From an uncultured Eubacteriales bacterium (GTDB lineage: Bacteria; Bacillota; Clostridia; Oscillospirales; Oscillospiraceae): a DNA stretch of 22,191 nucleotides. Of this stretch, positions 7,900 to 15,701 are shown piece after piece. The stretch covers positions 1 through 22,191 of the forward strand of contig URCY01000030.1 of the NCBI GenBank assembly GCA_900546415.1, read 5' to 3'. The translations under genes and the position numbers were made by a program. Position 1 is the first letter of the stretch, and every line of letters starts with the position of its first letter. The notes beneath the pieces were generated by a model, which was not told the origin of the DNA, did not search any database, and saw nothing but the letters and a program-made list of their open reading frames with translations.

Positions 7900-7923
7900 G
7901 GGCATCCGGAAAACCGGATGCCC
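7900..7923 (-). terminator. Perfect 10-bp hairpin, likely terminator or attenuator
   Basis: GGGCATCCGG and CCGGATGCCC flank a 4-base loop. It lies between the S1-domain gene stop and the SDR ribosome binding site. On the minus strand the following bases are TTCTGCTCTTT, a poor U tract, so termination may be partial and the SDR gene may depend on read-through. Confidence 0.6.
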
Positions 7924-7946
7924 CCTGAAAATGTAAGGCTTTGGTG

Positions 7947-8354
7947 TTATCTTCTTCGGGATTTTGTCTTATGCTCATACTGACGGCAGCCCGCGATGCG
8001 GCTGTCGGAATCTGACATAAACTGCTTGAGCTTTTCCTCGAAGGTCAGCGGTTCGCGCGGACGCGGCGGCTCATTGCGGCGCGGCGATTCGGCGCGGGGC
8101 GTCTGCGTGCGCGGCGGGGGCGCAGCGGCGCGCTTGATCGAGAGGCTGATCTTGCCGTTCGGGTCGATGCTGAGCACCTTGACCTTGACGGTCTGCCCCT
8201 CTTTGAGATGCTCGTGAATGTCGTTGACGAATGAGGACGAGACCTCGGAAATGTGCACCAGTCCGGTGCGACCCTCCGGCAGATAGATGAAAGCGCCGAA
8301 GTTGGTGATCGATTTTACTTTTCCTTCCAGTATTGCTCCGACCGTAAGCTCCAT
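7947..8354 (-). CDS. yabR: S1-domain RNA-binding protein, YabR/CvfD-like
   Basis: A 135-residue protein. Residues 2-75 form an S1 OB-fold (VGAILEGKVKSITNFGAFI, GRTGLVHISEVS, VKVKVLSIDPNGKISLSIKR). A Pro/Arg-rich linker and a short conserved tail, FEEKLKQFMSDSDSR, ending in basic residues, follow. This layout matches YabR/GSP13-type ribosome-associated S1 proteins. The position directly after divIC is the conserved Firmicutes order, which supports the assignment. The gap from divIC is 20 bp, with AAGGAG 11 bases before the ATG. A hairpin follows the stop, so this is probably the last gene of the sporulation/division operon. Confidence 0.88.
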   Translation of the reverse strand: MELTVGAILEGKVKSITNFGAFIYLPEGRTGLVHISEVSSSFVNDIHEHLKEGQTVKVKVLSIDPNGKISLSIKRAAAPPPRTQTPRAESPRRNEPPRPREPLTFEEKLKQFMSDSDSRIAGCRQYEHKTKSRRR

Positions 8355-8374
8355 GCAGGCGAAAACTCCTTCGA

Positions 8375-8653
8375 TTATTTGGTGCTGTCGACGTAGATCA
8401 GCTCGCCGTCCTCGACCAGATGCAGACGTTCGCGCGCGATCTGCCGGACGGACTCGTCCGACCCGAGCGCGTCAATGTCCTGCCGCAGAGCGTCGTTTGC
8501 GCCGACGGCGGCGTCGGCTTGAGCGGCAAGCTCATTGCGCTCCTGCACCAGCGCCTCGATTTTCGGCTGGAGGCTGACGACGGTGACGGCCGCATAGACG
8601 ATCACGGCGACGATGATGAGCTTTGTGACGACGGACGTCCTGAGCAGACGCAT
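8375..8653 (-). CDS. divIC: Cell-division protein DivIC (FtsB-like)
   Basis: A 92-residue bitopic membrane protein: a short cytoplasmic Arg-containing N-terminus, one membrane span at about residues 12-28, then a coiled-coil-like stretch (about 30-62) and the conserved end VRQIARERLHLVEDGELIYV. This is the septum-formation-initiator family that pairs with FtsL and DivIB in the divisome. GGGAGGA lies about 8 bases before the ATG. The yabQ frame overlaps its first 122 bases, which is unusual (see findings). Gene order yabP-yabQ-divIC-yabR confirms the identity. Confidence 0.9.
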   Translation of the reverse strand: MRLLRTSVVTKLIIVAVIVYAAVTVVSLQPKIEALVQERNELAAQADAAVGANDALRQDIDALGSDESVRQIARERLHLVEDGELIYVDSTK

Positions 8654-9098
8654 GAGCCGGTTCCTCCCTTTGTTGATCCATATCGTTACATATTATACAT
8701 GATTTTTTTCGGCTTGAAAAGAGCTTTTTTGCAAAAAAACAAAATTTTACAAAGGTTTTTTTCAAAAAACGGCAGATTGCGCGCAGCGGAAAGGTCACGA
8801 TGCGCCAGAATCCGATGAAAAGCTTCGTAAACGCGCATTGCAGCGCCGCAAAATAGATGCACGCGCCGGTCAACTCGCCGCAGAACATGAAAATGCGGAA
8901 TTCGCCTCCGCCAACATAGAGCAGATAGAGAAAATTGGCGAGGATCAGACACAGCGCATAGAGCGCGTCGAGCAGATGCGTCAGGCGCGGCAGCGTGCGC
9001 CGCAGGCCGCGCAGAAAGTCATACAGCAGTCCGAACAGCAGCCCGAGCAGCGCGGCGGCGAAAAACTGCGCGGCCTGCAGAGTCAGCGGCAGCTCCAT
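8532..9098 (-). CDS. yabQ: Spore cortex biosynthesis protein YabQ (C-terminus possibly frameshifted)
   Basis: A 189-residue multi-pass membrane protein. MELPLTLQAAQFFAAALLGL begins the first span; further hydrophobic segments include LDALYALCLILANFLYLLYV and an aromatic stretch around residues 75-110. This matches YabQ, needed for spore cortex formation and located in the outer forespore membrane in Bacillus. The start codon overlaps the yabP stop by one base (TGATG). The last 40 residues are Arg/His-rich and encoded inside divIC in another frame, unlike real YabQ tails. A -1 shift at a T7 run (8733-8739 on the complement) or an A7 run (8703-8709) would instead end the protein IMYNM at 8686, upstream of divIC. 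The true C-terminus is therefore uncertain. Confidence 0.82.
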   Translation of the reverse strand: MELPLTLQAAQFFAAALLGLLFGLLYDFLRGLRRTLPRLTHLLDALYALCLILANFLYLLYVGGGEFRIFMFCGELTGACIYFAALQCAFTKLFIGFWRIVTFPLRAICRFLKKTFVKFCFFAKKLFSSRKKSCIICNDMDQQREEPAHASAQDVRRHKAHHRRRDRLCGRHRRQPPAENRGAGAGAQ

Positions 9099-9364
9099 CA
9101 GCCCAGCAGACGGCGCAGGAAGCCGCCGCCCTTGCGCAGCTCCTCATAGTTCAGTCCCGCGATCTGCCCGTGAATGGTCACGCAGCCGCCGTCAATGGAG
9201 AGCGACTGCAAATGCAGCTCCTCGCCGCGCACGACCAGAAGCCCGCGGCTCGTAGCCAGCGCCACGACGTTCTCATCAAAGCTTTCGACCTCGGAAACGC
9301 CGCTGACCGTCAGCTTTTCCCGGTTTTCCAAGCGCAGCTCCTGCGGCGCGTTCTCCGTCGGCAT
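9098..9364 (-). CDS. yabP: Sporulation protein YabP
   Basis: An 88-residue small beta-rich protein of the YabP/YqfC family, which acts in spore coat and cortex assembly. LRLENREKLTVSGVSEVESF and GLLVVRGEELHLQSLSIDGG are the family core. It ends in a basic FLRRLLG tail. The ATG at 9364 (MPTENAP) is chosen because GGAGG lies 8 bases upstream; in-frame ATGs at 9370 and 9406 are badly placed. It overlaps yabQ by one base and follows the kinase-like gene by 54 bp, so all are probably on one transcript. Confidence 0.88.
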   Translation of the reverse strand: MPTENAPQELRLENREKLTVSGVSEVESFDENVVALATSRGLLVVRGEELHLQSLSIDGGCVTIHGQIAGLNYEELRKGGGFLRRLLG

Positions 9365-9418
9365 ATGCATCCCCTCCAAGACATATATACGGGACGAGGG
9401 ACGCATTTATACCGAAAA

Positions 9419-10501
9419 TCATTCGACCTCTGTCGGGTCGTACACGCGGTCGGCCAGCACGTCGGAGAGCTCGACCAGCCCGTGGTGCAGCTTGCCGCAG
9501 TAATCATAGGAGACGGCGCGGCTGCGCAGCTCGAGCGGACCGCTTTCCAGCGAGAGCGTAAAGGTGACGCGCGCGCCGCTTCCGCCCGGAGCGGTTCCGA
9601 CGGTCAGCTCACCGCCGTGCAGCCGGACGATCTCGCGCACCATGGGAAGACCGAGACCCAGCCCGCCGCGCGGGTCGGAGGGGACAGACTGCTCCGAGCG
9701 GACAAAGAGCGAGGCCATGACCTCGGGCGGGATGCCGCTGCCGCTGTCCGTCATGGTCAGAACGGCCGTGCGGCCCTGCCGCTGGGCCTCGAGCGTGATG
9801 CGCCCGCCGGGGTCGGTATAGGCGATCGCGTTGGACAGCAGGTTGTACAGCGCGCGCTCGAGAAGCGCGAGATCGAGATCCCCGCGCAGCGGCACACCCG
9901 CCGGAAGATAGTCCAGCGTGATCCCCGCGCCCTGCACGAGCGGCCGCACCTCGCCGACAAGCTGCTCCAAAAACCGCGAAAGATCGGCCGGGCGCTTTTG
10001 CGCGCGGCGGCGATGCAGGAGCAGCGAGCCGCCGTCGGAGAGCTGCCCGCAGATGCGCACGAAGCGATACAACGAGCGATTGAGCGCGGCGGCGGCCTCG
10101 GCCGTCTCCGGCTGCTTCCCGTCAAGCTGTTCGAAGAGGATCCCGGCCGCCTGCATCATCGTTTGCAGCGGGCGGCGGAGACTTGTCGACGCATTGACGA
10201 TCACGCCCAGCGGAAGCAGTCCGCCGTGGCCGGACGGCGAGGCAACGAACAGCATTCCGCCGCCGATCCTGCGCACGGAGGCGTCATAGACCGCGCCGTC
10301 GAGCAGTAGGCCAACCTGCAACAAACCGGTCTGATCCCAGCGGGAGAACAGCCGGTCGTCATTCTCAAATAAGGTAGCAAGCTCTGCGTGCGCGCCGATC
10401 AAGGCTCTGGCGGCAGAATTGCGCCATTCGACCAGGCCGTCCTTGACCCAGAACGTCGGCTGTGCGAACAGCTCAAGAATTTGCTGCGTTTGTTCGTCCA
10501 T
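9419..10501 (-). CDS. Histidine-kinase-like ATPase lacking the phosphoacceptor His
   Basis: A 360-residue soluble protein with a short PAS-like N-terminus (about 5-90, TFWVKDGLVEWRNSAARAL). A helical dimerisation segment follows at about 96-165, then a complete HATPase_c domain: N box ERALYNLLSNAIAYT (215-229), G1 DSGSGIPPE (252-260) and G2 GGLGLGLPMV (279-288). In the dimerisation helix the usual SHELRTPL is replaced by STSLRRPL (105-112), so the phosphorylated His is Thr. It has no membrane span and no partner response regulator nearby. It heads the yabP-yabQ-divIC-yabR unit, which points to a sporulation or envelope role. GAGGTGA is about 7 bases before the ATG; a promoter and an operator-like dyad lie upstream. 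Whether it phosphorylates anything, or works like SpoIIAB-type ATPases, is unknown. Confidence 0.8.
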   Translation of the reverse strand: MDEQTQQILELFAQPTFWVKDGLVEWRNSAARALIGAHAELATLFENDDRLFSRWDQTGLLQVGLLLDGAVYDASVRRIGGGMLFVASPSGHGGLLPLGVIVNASTSLRRPLQTMMQAAGILFEQLDGKQPETAEAAAALNRSLYRFVRICGQLSDGGSLLLHRRRAQKRPADLSRFLEQLVGEVRPLVQGAGITLDYLPAGVPLRGDLDLALLERALYNLLSNAIAYTDPGGRITLEAQRQGRTAVLTMTDSGSGIPPEVMASLFVRSEQSVPSDPRGGLGLGLPMVREIVRLHGGELTVGTAPGGSGARVTFTLSLESGPLELRSRAVSYDYCGKLHHGLVELSDVLADRVYDPTEVE

Positions 10502-10539
10502 CGGGGCTCACCTCTGAGATAGTATTCACATTGTCACAC

Positions 10540-10559
10540 GGAATTTCCTTGGAAATTCC
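10540..10559. promoter_or_regulatory. Perfect 9+2+9 dyad, operator-like
   Basis: GGAATTTCC-TT-GGAAATTCC is a perfect 20-bp inverted repeat. It lies between the predicted promoter (10591-10619) and the start codon of the kinase-like gene, at about +25 to +45 of the transcript. Size and symmetry fit a dimeric DNA-binding regulator; the loop of two bases makes an RNA hairpin unlikely. The regulator is unknown. Confidence 0.5.
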
Positions 10560-10590
10560 TGCACGGTCGAATTCTGTCATATCTGCGTCT

Positions 10591-10619
10591 ATTCTATCGT
10601 ATCGCCGCGAAAAAAACAA
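10591..10619 (-). promoter_or_regulatory. Promoter of the kinase-yabPQ-divIC-yabR unit
   Basis: On the minus strand TTGTTT (10614-10619), a 17-base spacer and TAGAAT (10591-10596), about 90 bases before the kinase-like start codon. It is sigma-A-like; a sporulation sigma factor site was not recognised. Confidence 0.55.
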
Positions 10620-10638
10620 GAGGTAACCTGTTTCAAAG

Positions 10639-10670
10639 TTGTAAAGATTAGATTAAAAATTATATATAAT
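10639..10670 (+). promoter_or_regulatory. Possible promoter in the gene-free region
   Basis: TTGTAA (10639-10644) is followed at 16 bases by TATATA (10661-10666) or at 20 bases by TATAAT (10665-10670), in a strongly AT-rich patch. No convincing gene follows, but an orphan terminator lies at 10927-10961, so a short untranslated transcript is possible. Confidence 0.3.
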
Positions 10671-10801
10671 GACCGGCTTTCGGGCGAACTGGACGGAAAA
10701 TCCGTGCAAGCTGAACAGAAAGCGGAGCGGCGGCAAAAAATGCTGCACCAAAATGGGCGCGGCGCATTGCAAAGCGGGCAAAAAGTTGTAAAATCATGAC
10801 G

Positions 10802-10828
10802 AAAAAACCGGTCGGCGAACACCGGCCG
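10802..10828 (-). terminator. Orphan minus-strand terminator
   Basis: On the minus strand CGGCCGG and CCGACCG pair (one G-T) around a 6-base loop, followed directly by six T. No minus-strand gene lies upstream of it (to the right) within the gene-free region, so it is orphaned or blocks antisense transcription into the kinase operon. Confidence 0.65.
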
Positions 10829-10835
10829 AGCCTTG

Positions 10836-10888
10836 GGAGCCTCTGAATCAATCGGCTGCGGCGCTCAGCGGGTCTTCTGCCACAACTG
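10836..10888 (+). repeat. Left half of the MITE-like repeat, copy C
   Basis: GGAGCCTCTGAATCAATCGG followed by a GCGGCGCTCAGCGGGTCTT stretch matches the left end of copy A at 3181-3220, with about three differences in 40 bases. Similarity fades after about 10888 and no right end is found, so this copy is truncated. Confidence 0.75.
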
Positions 10889-10904
10889 CGGCAAGGAGCT
10901 GTAG
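10842..10904 (+). pseudogene. Possible remnant of a zinc-ribbon gene 3' end
   Basis: One frame through and past repeat copy C reads ...RVFCHNCGKEL and stops with TAG at 10902-10904. CxxCGKEL is a very common form of a C-terminal zinc-ribbon half. The frame is open only from 10800 and has no start codon, and a terminator follows 22 bases later, as expected of a gene tail. It may instead be chance, since part of the sequence is repeat. Confidence 0.2.
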
Positions 10905-10926
10905 AGAAGCATAAATCAGAAAGCAA

Positions 10927-10961
10927 GGCGGCAGGGGCTGCAAAACCCCCGCCGCCGTTTT
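10927..10961 (+). terminator. Orphan plus-strand rho-independent terminator
   Basis: GGCGGC-A-GGGG (10927-10937) pairs with CCCC-C-GCCGCC (10946-10956) apart from one mismatch, and GTTTT follows. No intact plus-strand gene precedes it; it is the natural end of a lost gene or of a small RNA from the promoter near 10639. Confidence 0.7.
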
Positions 10962-11035
10962 CCTGCATGGACAAAAACACGAATCAATTTAACAGAATCT
11001 TTATAAAATAAAACACAATTTTAACGGAATGTCGC

Positions 11036-11064
11036 TTGACAGAATTAAGTACGCCGGATATAAT
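11036..11064 (+). promoter_or_regulatory. Perfect consensus sigma-A promoter
   Basis: TTGACA (11036-11041), 17-base spacer, TATAAT (11059-11064): an exact match to consensus in both hexamers and spacing, in AT-rich flanks. It drives the unknown gene at 11185 through a leader of about 115 nt. Confidence 0.9.
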
Positions 11065-11110
11065 AAAAAATAGAAGTGTGACAAAAATATTGGCTGCTTA
11101 CGAAGATGCA

Positions 11111-11135
11111 AGCCGGTCGCTCCCGCTAACCGGCT
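11111..11135 (+). other. Leader stem-loop upstream of the unknown membrane protein
   Basis: AGCCGGT (11111-11117) and ACCGGCT (11129-11135) form a perfect 7-bp stem with an 11-base loop. An upstream GGCT near 11092 could compete for the same AGCC, allowing an alternative fold. No known riboswitch class was recognised. Confidence 0.35.
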
Positions 11136-11184
11136 GTGTGCCGCGAAAGGGAGAAAAACTCATTGCAAAGGAGCGCATGTTTCT

Positions 11185-11673
11185 ATGGTTTCTATGATCG
11201 AAAAAATCAAACGTCATGCCGTGCTGATTTTGGTCACGGCTCTGATCTGCTCGGCGCTTTTGCTCACGGCAGCTGCGAAGAACAGCGTGGAGCGTGCCTC
11301 GTCCGATTCTCTGGAATCCGTTCCGATCGATCCCGGCGAAGAGATGGACCCGGAGGTGCAGGAATCGATCGCCCAAATGGAGCTTGAGCAGCGCGAGGCG
11401 GCGGAGAAATACATTCACTCCGAGGAAGATGTTCAGTATTACGCGTATTTGGATCTCGACTCGGCCGATGAAGCGCTGAAGCCTGTGATCCTTGCGGCCA
11501 GAAAACAGATCATTTATCGTCACACTTGGGTCGCCGACGGTCTAAGCGCATATATCTCGGATGTGGATGGCAGCGTGGAGAGCCGCGTGCCGGAGTTTTC
11601 CGAGATTTTCCCGGCAGATTGGGAGCCGCCAATCGGTTGTCAGGTTATGGATGAGGCAGACCTCGCAGAATAA
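11185..11673 (+). CDS. Unknown membrane-anchored or secreted protein
   Basis: A 162-residue protein not recognised by family. Residues 9-31 are a hydrophobic segment after KIKR, ending LLTAAAKN: either an uncleaved anchor or a signal peptide. The remainder is acidic: a stretch rich in Glu/Asp (about 47-75, helical, EEMDPEVQESIAQMELEQRE), then YYAYLDLDSADEALKPVI and a C-terminal acidic domain with several Trp and Pro. No Cys motif or catalytic signature is seen in the outer part. AAGGAG (11168-11173) is 11 bases before the ATG; an out-of-frame ATG at 11177 closer to it encodes only six residues. It is monocistronic, with a perfect consensus promoter and a strong terminator after it, so probably highly expressed. 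Confidence 0.75.
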   Translation: MVSMIEKIKRHAVLILVTALICSALLLTAAAKNSVERASSDSLESVPIDPGEEMDPEVQESIAQMELEQREAAEKYIHSEEDVQYYAYLDLDSADEALKPVILAARKQIIYRHTWVADGLSAYISDVDGSVESRVPEFSEIFPADWEPPIGCQVMDEADLAE

Positions 11674-11710
11674 ACAAAAATGAGTTTATCAGGATTTTAA
11701 GATAAGTAAA

Positions 11711-11756
11711 AAATCCCGGTCGGAGGGGCGTTGCCCCTTCGATCGGGATGATTTTT
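11711..11756. terminator. Strong bidirectional terminator
   Basis: ATCCCGGTC (11713-11721) pairs with GATCGGGAT (11741-11749) and AGGGGC (11724-11729) with GCCCCT (11733-11738). Five T follow on the plus strand, and six A before the stem give a T run for the minus strand. It can end both the 11185 gene and the convergent clpB transcript. Confidence 0.88.
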
Positions 11757-11779
11757 GCTATGCAAAAGCATAGCAAAAA
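11752..11779. repeat. Perfect 12-bp inverted repeat next to the terminator
   Basis: TTTTTGCTATGC and GCATAGCAAAAA flank AAAA. The left arm starts with the T run of the terminator at 11711-11756. It could be a second, backup terminator for the minus strand or a binding site. A further short hairpin (TTTCC/GGAAA outside GCCCC/GGGGC) follows at 11793-11821. Confidence 0.7.
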
Positions 11780-11888
11780 CAGAAATGTGCCATTTCCTCG
11801 CCCCTGCGGGGCAACCGGAAACGATGCACAAAAACTTCAAACACTGGCATTTGCGCCTTTTCGTGGTGCGGTGCTCATGTATGAAGTT

Positions 11889-14486
<2,598 letters not shown>

Positions 14487-14511
14487 AATTCCTTGCCCCC
14501 TTCACAGGACG

Positions 14512-14538
14512 TTAGCACTCTCGTTGTACGAGTGCTAA
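14512..14538. promoter_or_regulatory. CIRCE operator (HrcA binding site)
   Basis: TTAGCACTC-N9-GAGTGCTAA, a perfect match to the CIRCE consensus, lies 25 bases upstream of the clpB start and just downstream of its -10. This predicts HrcA repression of clpB and induction by heat. In many Firmicutes clpB is controlled by CtsR instead; no CtsR heptanucleotide repeat was seen here. Confidence 0.97.
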
Positions 14539-14552
14539 TTTCTTTTTTCTTC

Positions 14553-14580
14553 ATAATACCACGCTTTTCCGTCTTGTCAA
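14553..14580 (-). promoter_or_regulatory. clpB promoter
   Basis: On the minus strand TTGACA (14575-14580), a 16-base spacer and TATTAT (14553-14558). The CIRCE operator begins about 15 bases downstream, covering the transcription start. Confidence 0.85.
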
Positions 14581-14680
14581 GGGGGAAAATTGAGAACTTT
14601 TTGTGAACGATACGGTTCGACAGATTCAGCCCGATGCCGGGCAAAGCCGCCGTAACGCATCTGCGCGACAGTGTCGGCCC

Positions 14681-14715
14681 GCAGGGTCGGGCATATGCGC
14701 AGGCAGTGACCCTGC
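14681..14715. repeat. Inverted repeat in the clpB-def intergenic region
   Basis: GCAGGGTC (14681-14688) and GACCCTGC (14708-14715) are a perfect 8-bp inverted repeat separated by 19 bases. It lies upstream of the def promoter. The 394-bp gap between clpB and def otherwise holds the clpB promoter and CIRCE, the def promoter and a short upstream ORF; nothing else was recognised. Confidence 0.45.
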
Positions 14716-14749
14716 ACAAAACTTCGTGATTCGCCCGTGTCTAAGGGGA

Positions 14750-14778
14750 TTGTGTTTTTTTGCAGCTTGTATTATAAT
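14750..14778 (+). promoter_or_regulatory. Promoter of the def-rlmH operon
   Basis: TTGTGT (14750-14755), 17-base spacer and perfect TATAAT (14773-14778). Transcription would start near 14785, about 95 nt before def, leaving room for the upstream short ORF. Confidence 0.75.
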
Positions 14779-14827
14779 AAAAGAAGTATGGTTCGCGCGG
14801 CGGCGCGGCTGGATAACGGAGGACGGT

Positions 14828-14884
14828 ATGAACACAAGACACCAAACGCTCCAAACGCTCTGCGGCAGGGAGGGACGGGCATGA
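14828..14884 (+). CDS. Short upstream ORF coupled to def
   Basis: ATG at 14828 with GGAGG 5 bases upstream opens an 18-codon frame, MNTRHQTLQTLCGREGRA, whose TGA overlaps the def ATG (ATGA). It contains a near-repeat QTLQTL. Position, a good ribosome binding site and the overlap suggest a leader peptide or translational coupling. It is too short to assign by homology and may be fortuitous. Confidence 0.4.
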   Translation: MNTRHQTLQTLCGREGRA

Positions 14885-15291
14885 TCCGGGAAATCTGTAC
14901 AGACGAATTTTTCCTCTCGCAGAAGGCTGCGCCCGCCACGGCAGACGACCTCGACGCGGCGCAGGATCTGCTCGACACGTTGGCGGCGCACCGCGACGGC
15001 TGCGTCGGCATGGCCGCGAACATGATCGGCGTGCAGAAGCGCATCATTGCCTTTGAAAACGGCGGCGCTTACGAGCTGATGCTCAACCCGACGATCGTCC
15101 GGCAGTCCGAGCCGTATGAGACGGAGGAGGGCTGCCTGTCTTTGACGGGCACGCGCAAAACGAAGCGTTTCCGCACGATCAAGGTGCAGTGGCAGAACGA
15201 GCGGCTGCAAACGCGGCTCAAAACCTTCACGGGCTTCCCGGCGCAGATCATCCAGCACGAGATCGACCATTGCAACGGCATTCTGATCTGA
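14881..15291 (+). CDS. def: Peptide deformylase (short clostridial type)
   Basis: A 136-residue metallohydrolase that removes the formyl group from nascent proteins. Motif I is CVGMAANMIG (41-50), motif II EGCLSL (83-88) and motif III HEIDH (126-130); C85, H126 and H130 would bind Fe(II)/Zn and E127 is the catalytic acid. In motif I the usual Gln of GxGxAAxQxG is Met48 and the first Gly is Cys41. This variation is, as far as I recall, common in the short Clostridia/Streptococcus-type paralogues; activity is likely but not certain. The ATG at 14881 is chosen because GGGAGGG lies 8 bases upstream and the fold begins there; an in-frame ATG at 14788 would sit at the transcription start. It is first in the def-yccF-HAD-SDR-rlmH operon. 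Confidence 0.85.
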   Translation: MIREICTDEFFLSQKAAPATADDLDAAQDLLDTLAAHRDGCVGMAANMIGVQKRIIAFENGGAYELMLNPTIVRQSEPYETEEGCLSLTGTRKTKRFRTIKVQWQNERLQTRLKTFTGFPAQIIQHEIDHCNGILI

Positions 15292-15320
15292 CCAAGACAT
15301 AATAGAAAAAGGAGAAAGCT

Positions 15321-15680
15321 ATGCGCATCATCGGTAATGTTCTCTGGTTTTTGTTCACCGGATTTCTCGGCGGACTGAGCTGGGCGCTCACGGGTCTGCT
15401 CTGGTGCATCACGATCGTCGGCATCCCCGTCGGCGTGCAGTGCTTCAAGCTGGCCGGGCTGGCCTTTTTCCCGTTCGGCAGGGAGATCGTCTACGGCAGC
15501 GGCGGGATGTCCTTCCTTGTCAACCTGCTCTGGATGCTCTTCGGCGGGCTGGAACTGGCGCTGGGCTATGCAGCTGCGGGGTGCATCTGGTGCATCACGA
15601 TCGTCGGCATTCCATTCGGCAAGCAGTGCTTCAAGCTGGCCAAGCTTTCACTGATGCCCTTTGGCGCATCGGTCATCTAA
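15321..15680 (+). CDS. yccF: YccF-family inner membrane protein
   Basis: A 119-residue integral membrane protein with the internal duplication typical of the YccF (DUF307) domain: WCITIVGIPVGVQCFKLA at 28-45 and WCITIVGIPFGKQCFKLA at 90-107 differ at only two positions. Hydrophobic segments at about 5-35 and 62-95 suggest a duplicated hairpin topology. The function of the family is not established. GGAGAAAG precedes the ATG; the gap from def is 29 bp and to the HAD gene 21 bp, so it belongs to the operon. Confidence 0.9.
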   Translation: MRIIGNVLWFLFTGFLGGLSWALTGLLWCITIVGIPVGVQCFKLAGLAFFPFGREIVYGSGGMSFLVNLLWMLFGGLELALGYAAAGCIWCITIVGIPFGKQCFKLAKLSLMPFGASVI

Positions 15681-15701
15681 TACCAATTGAAGGAGTACGC
15701 T

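Noticed and set aside
10669..10791. 40-codon basic, Cys-containing frame (starts MTGFRANW)
   Set aside because: No ribosome binding site, and the start codon overlaps the TATAAT; kept only as part of the orphan-transcript finding.
11065..11184. Riboswitch (cyclic-di-GMP type) in the leader of the unknown protein
   Set aside because: A stem and a GCAAGCC-like segment are present, but the conserved core of the GEMM motif or any other class known to me is absent.
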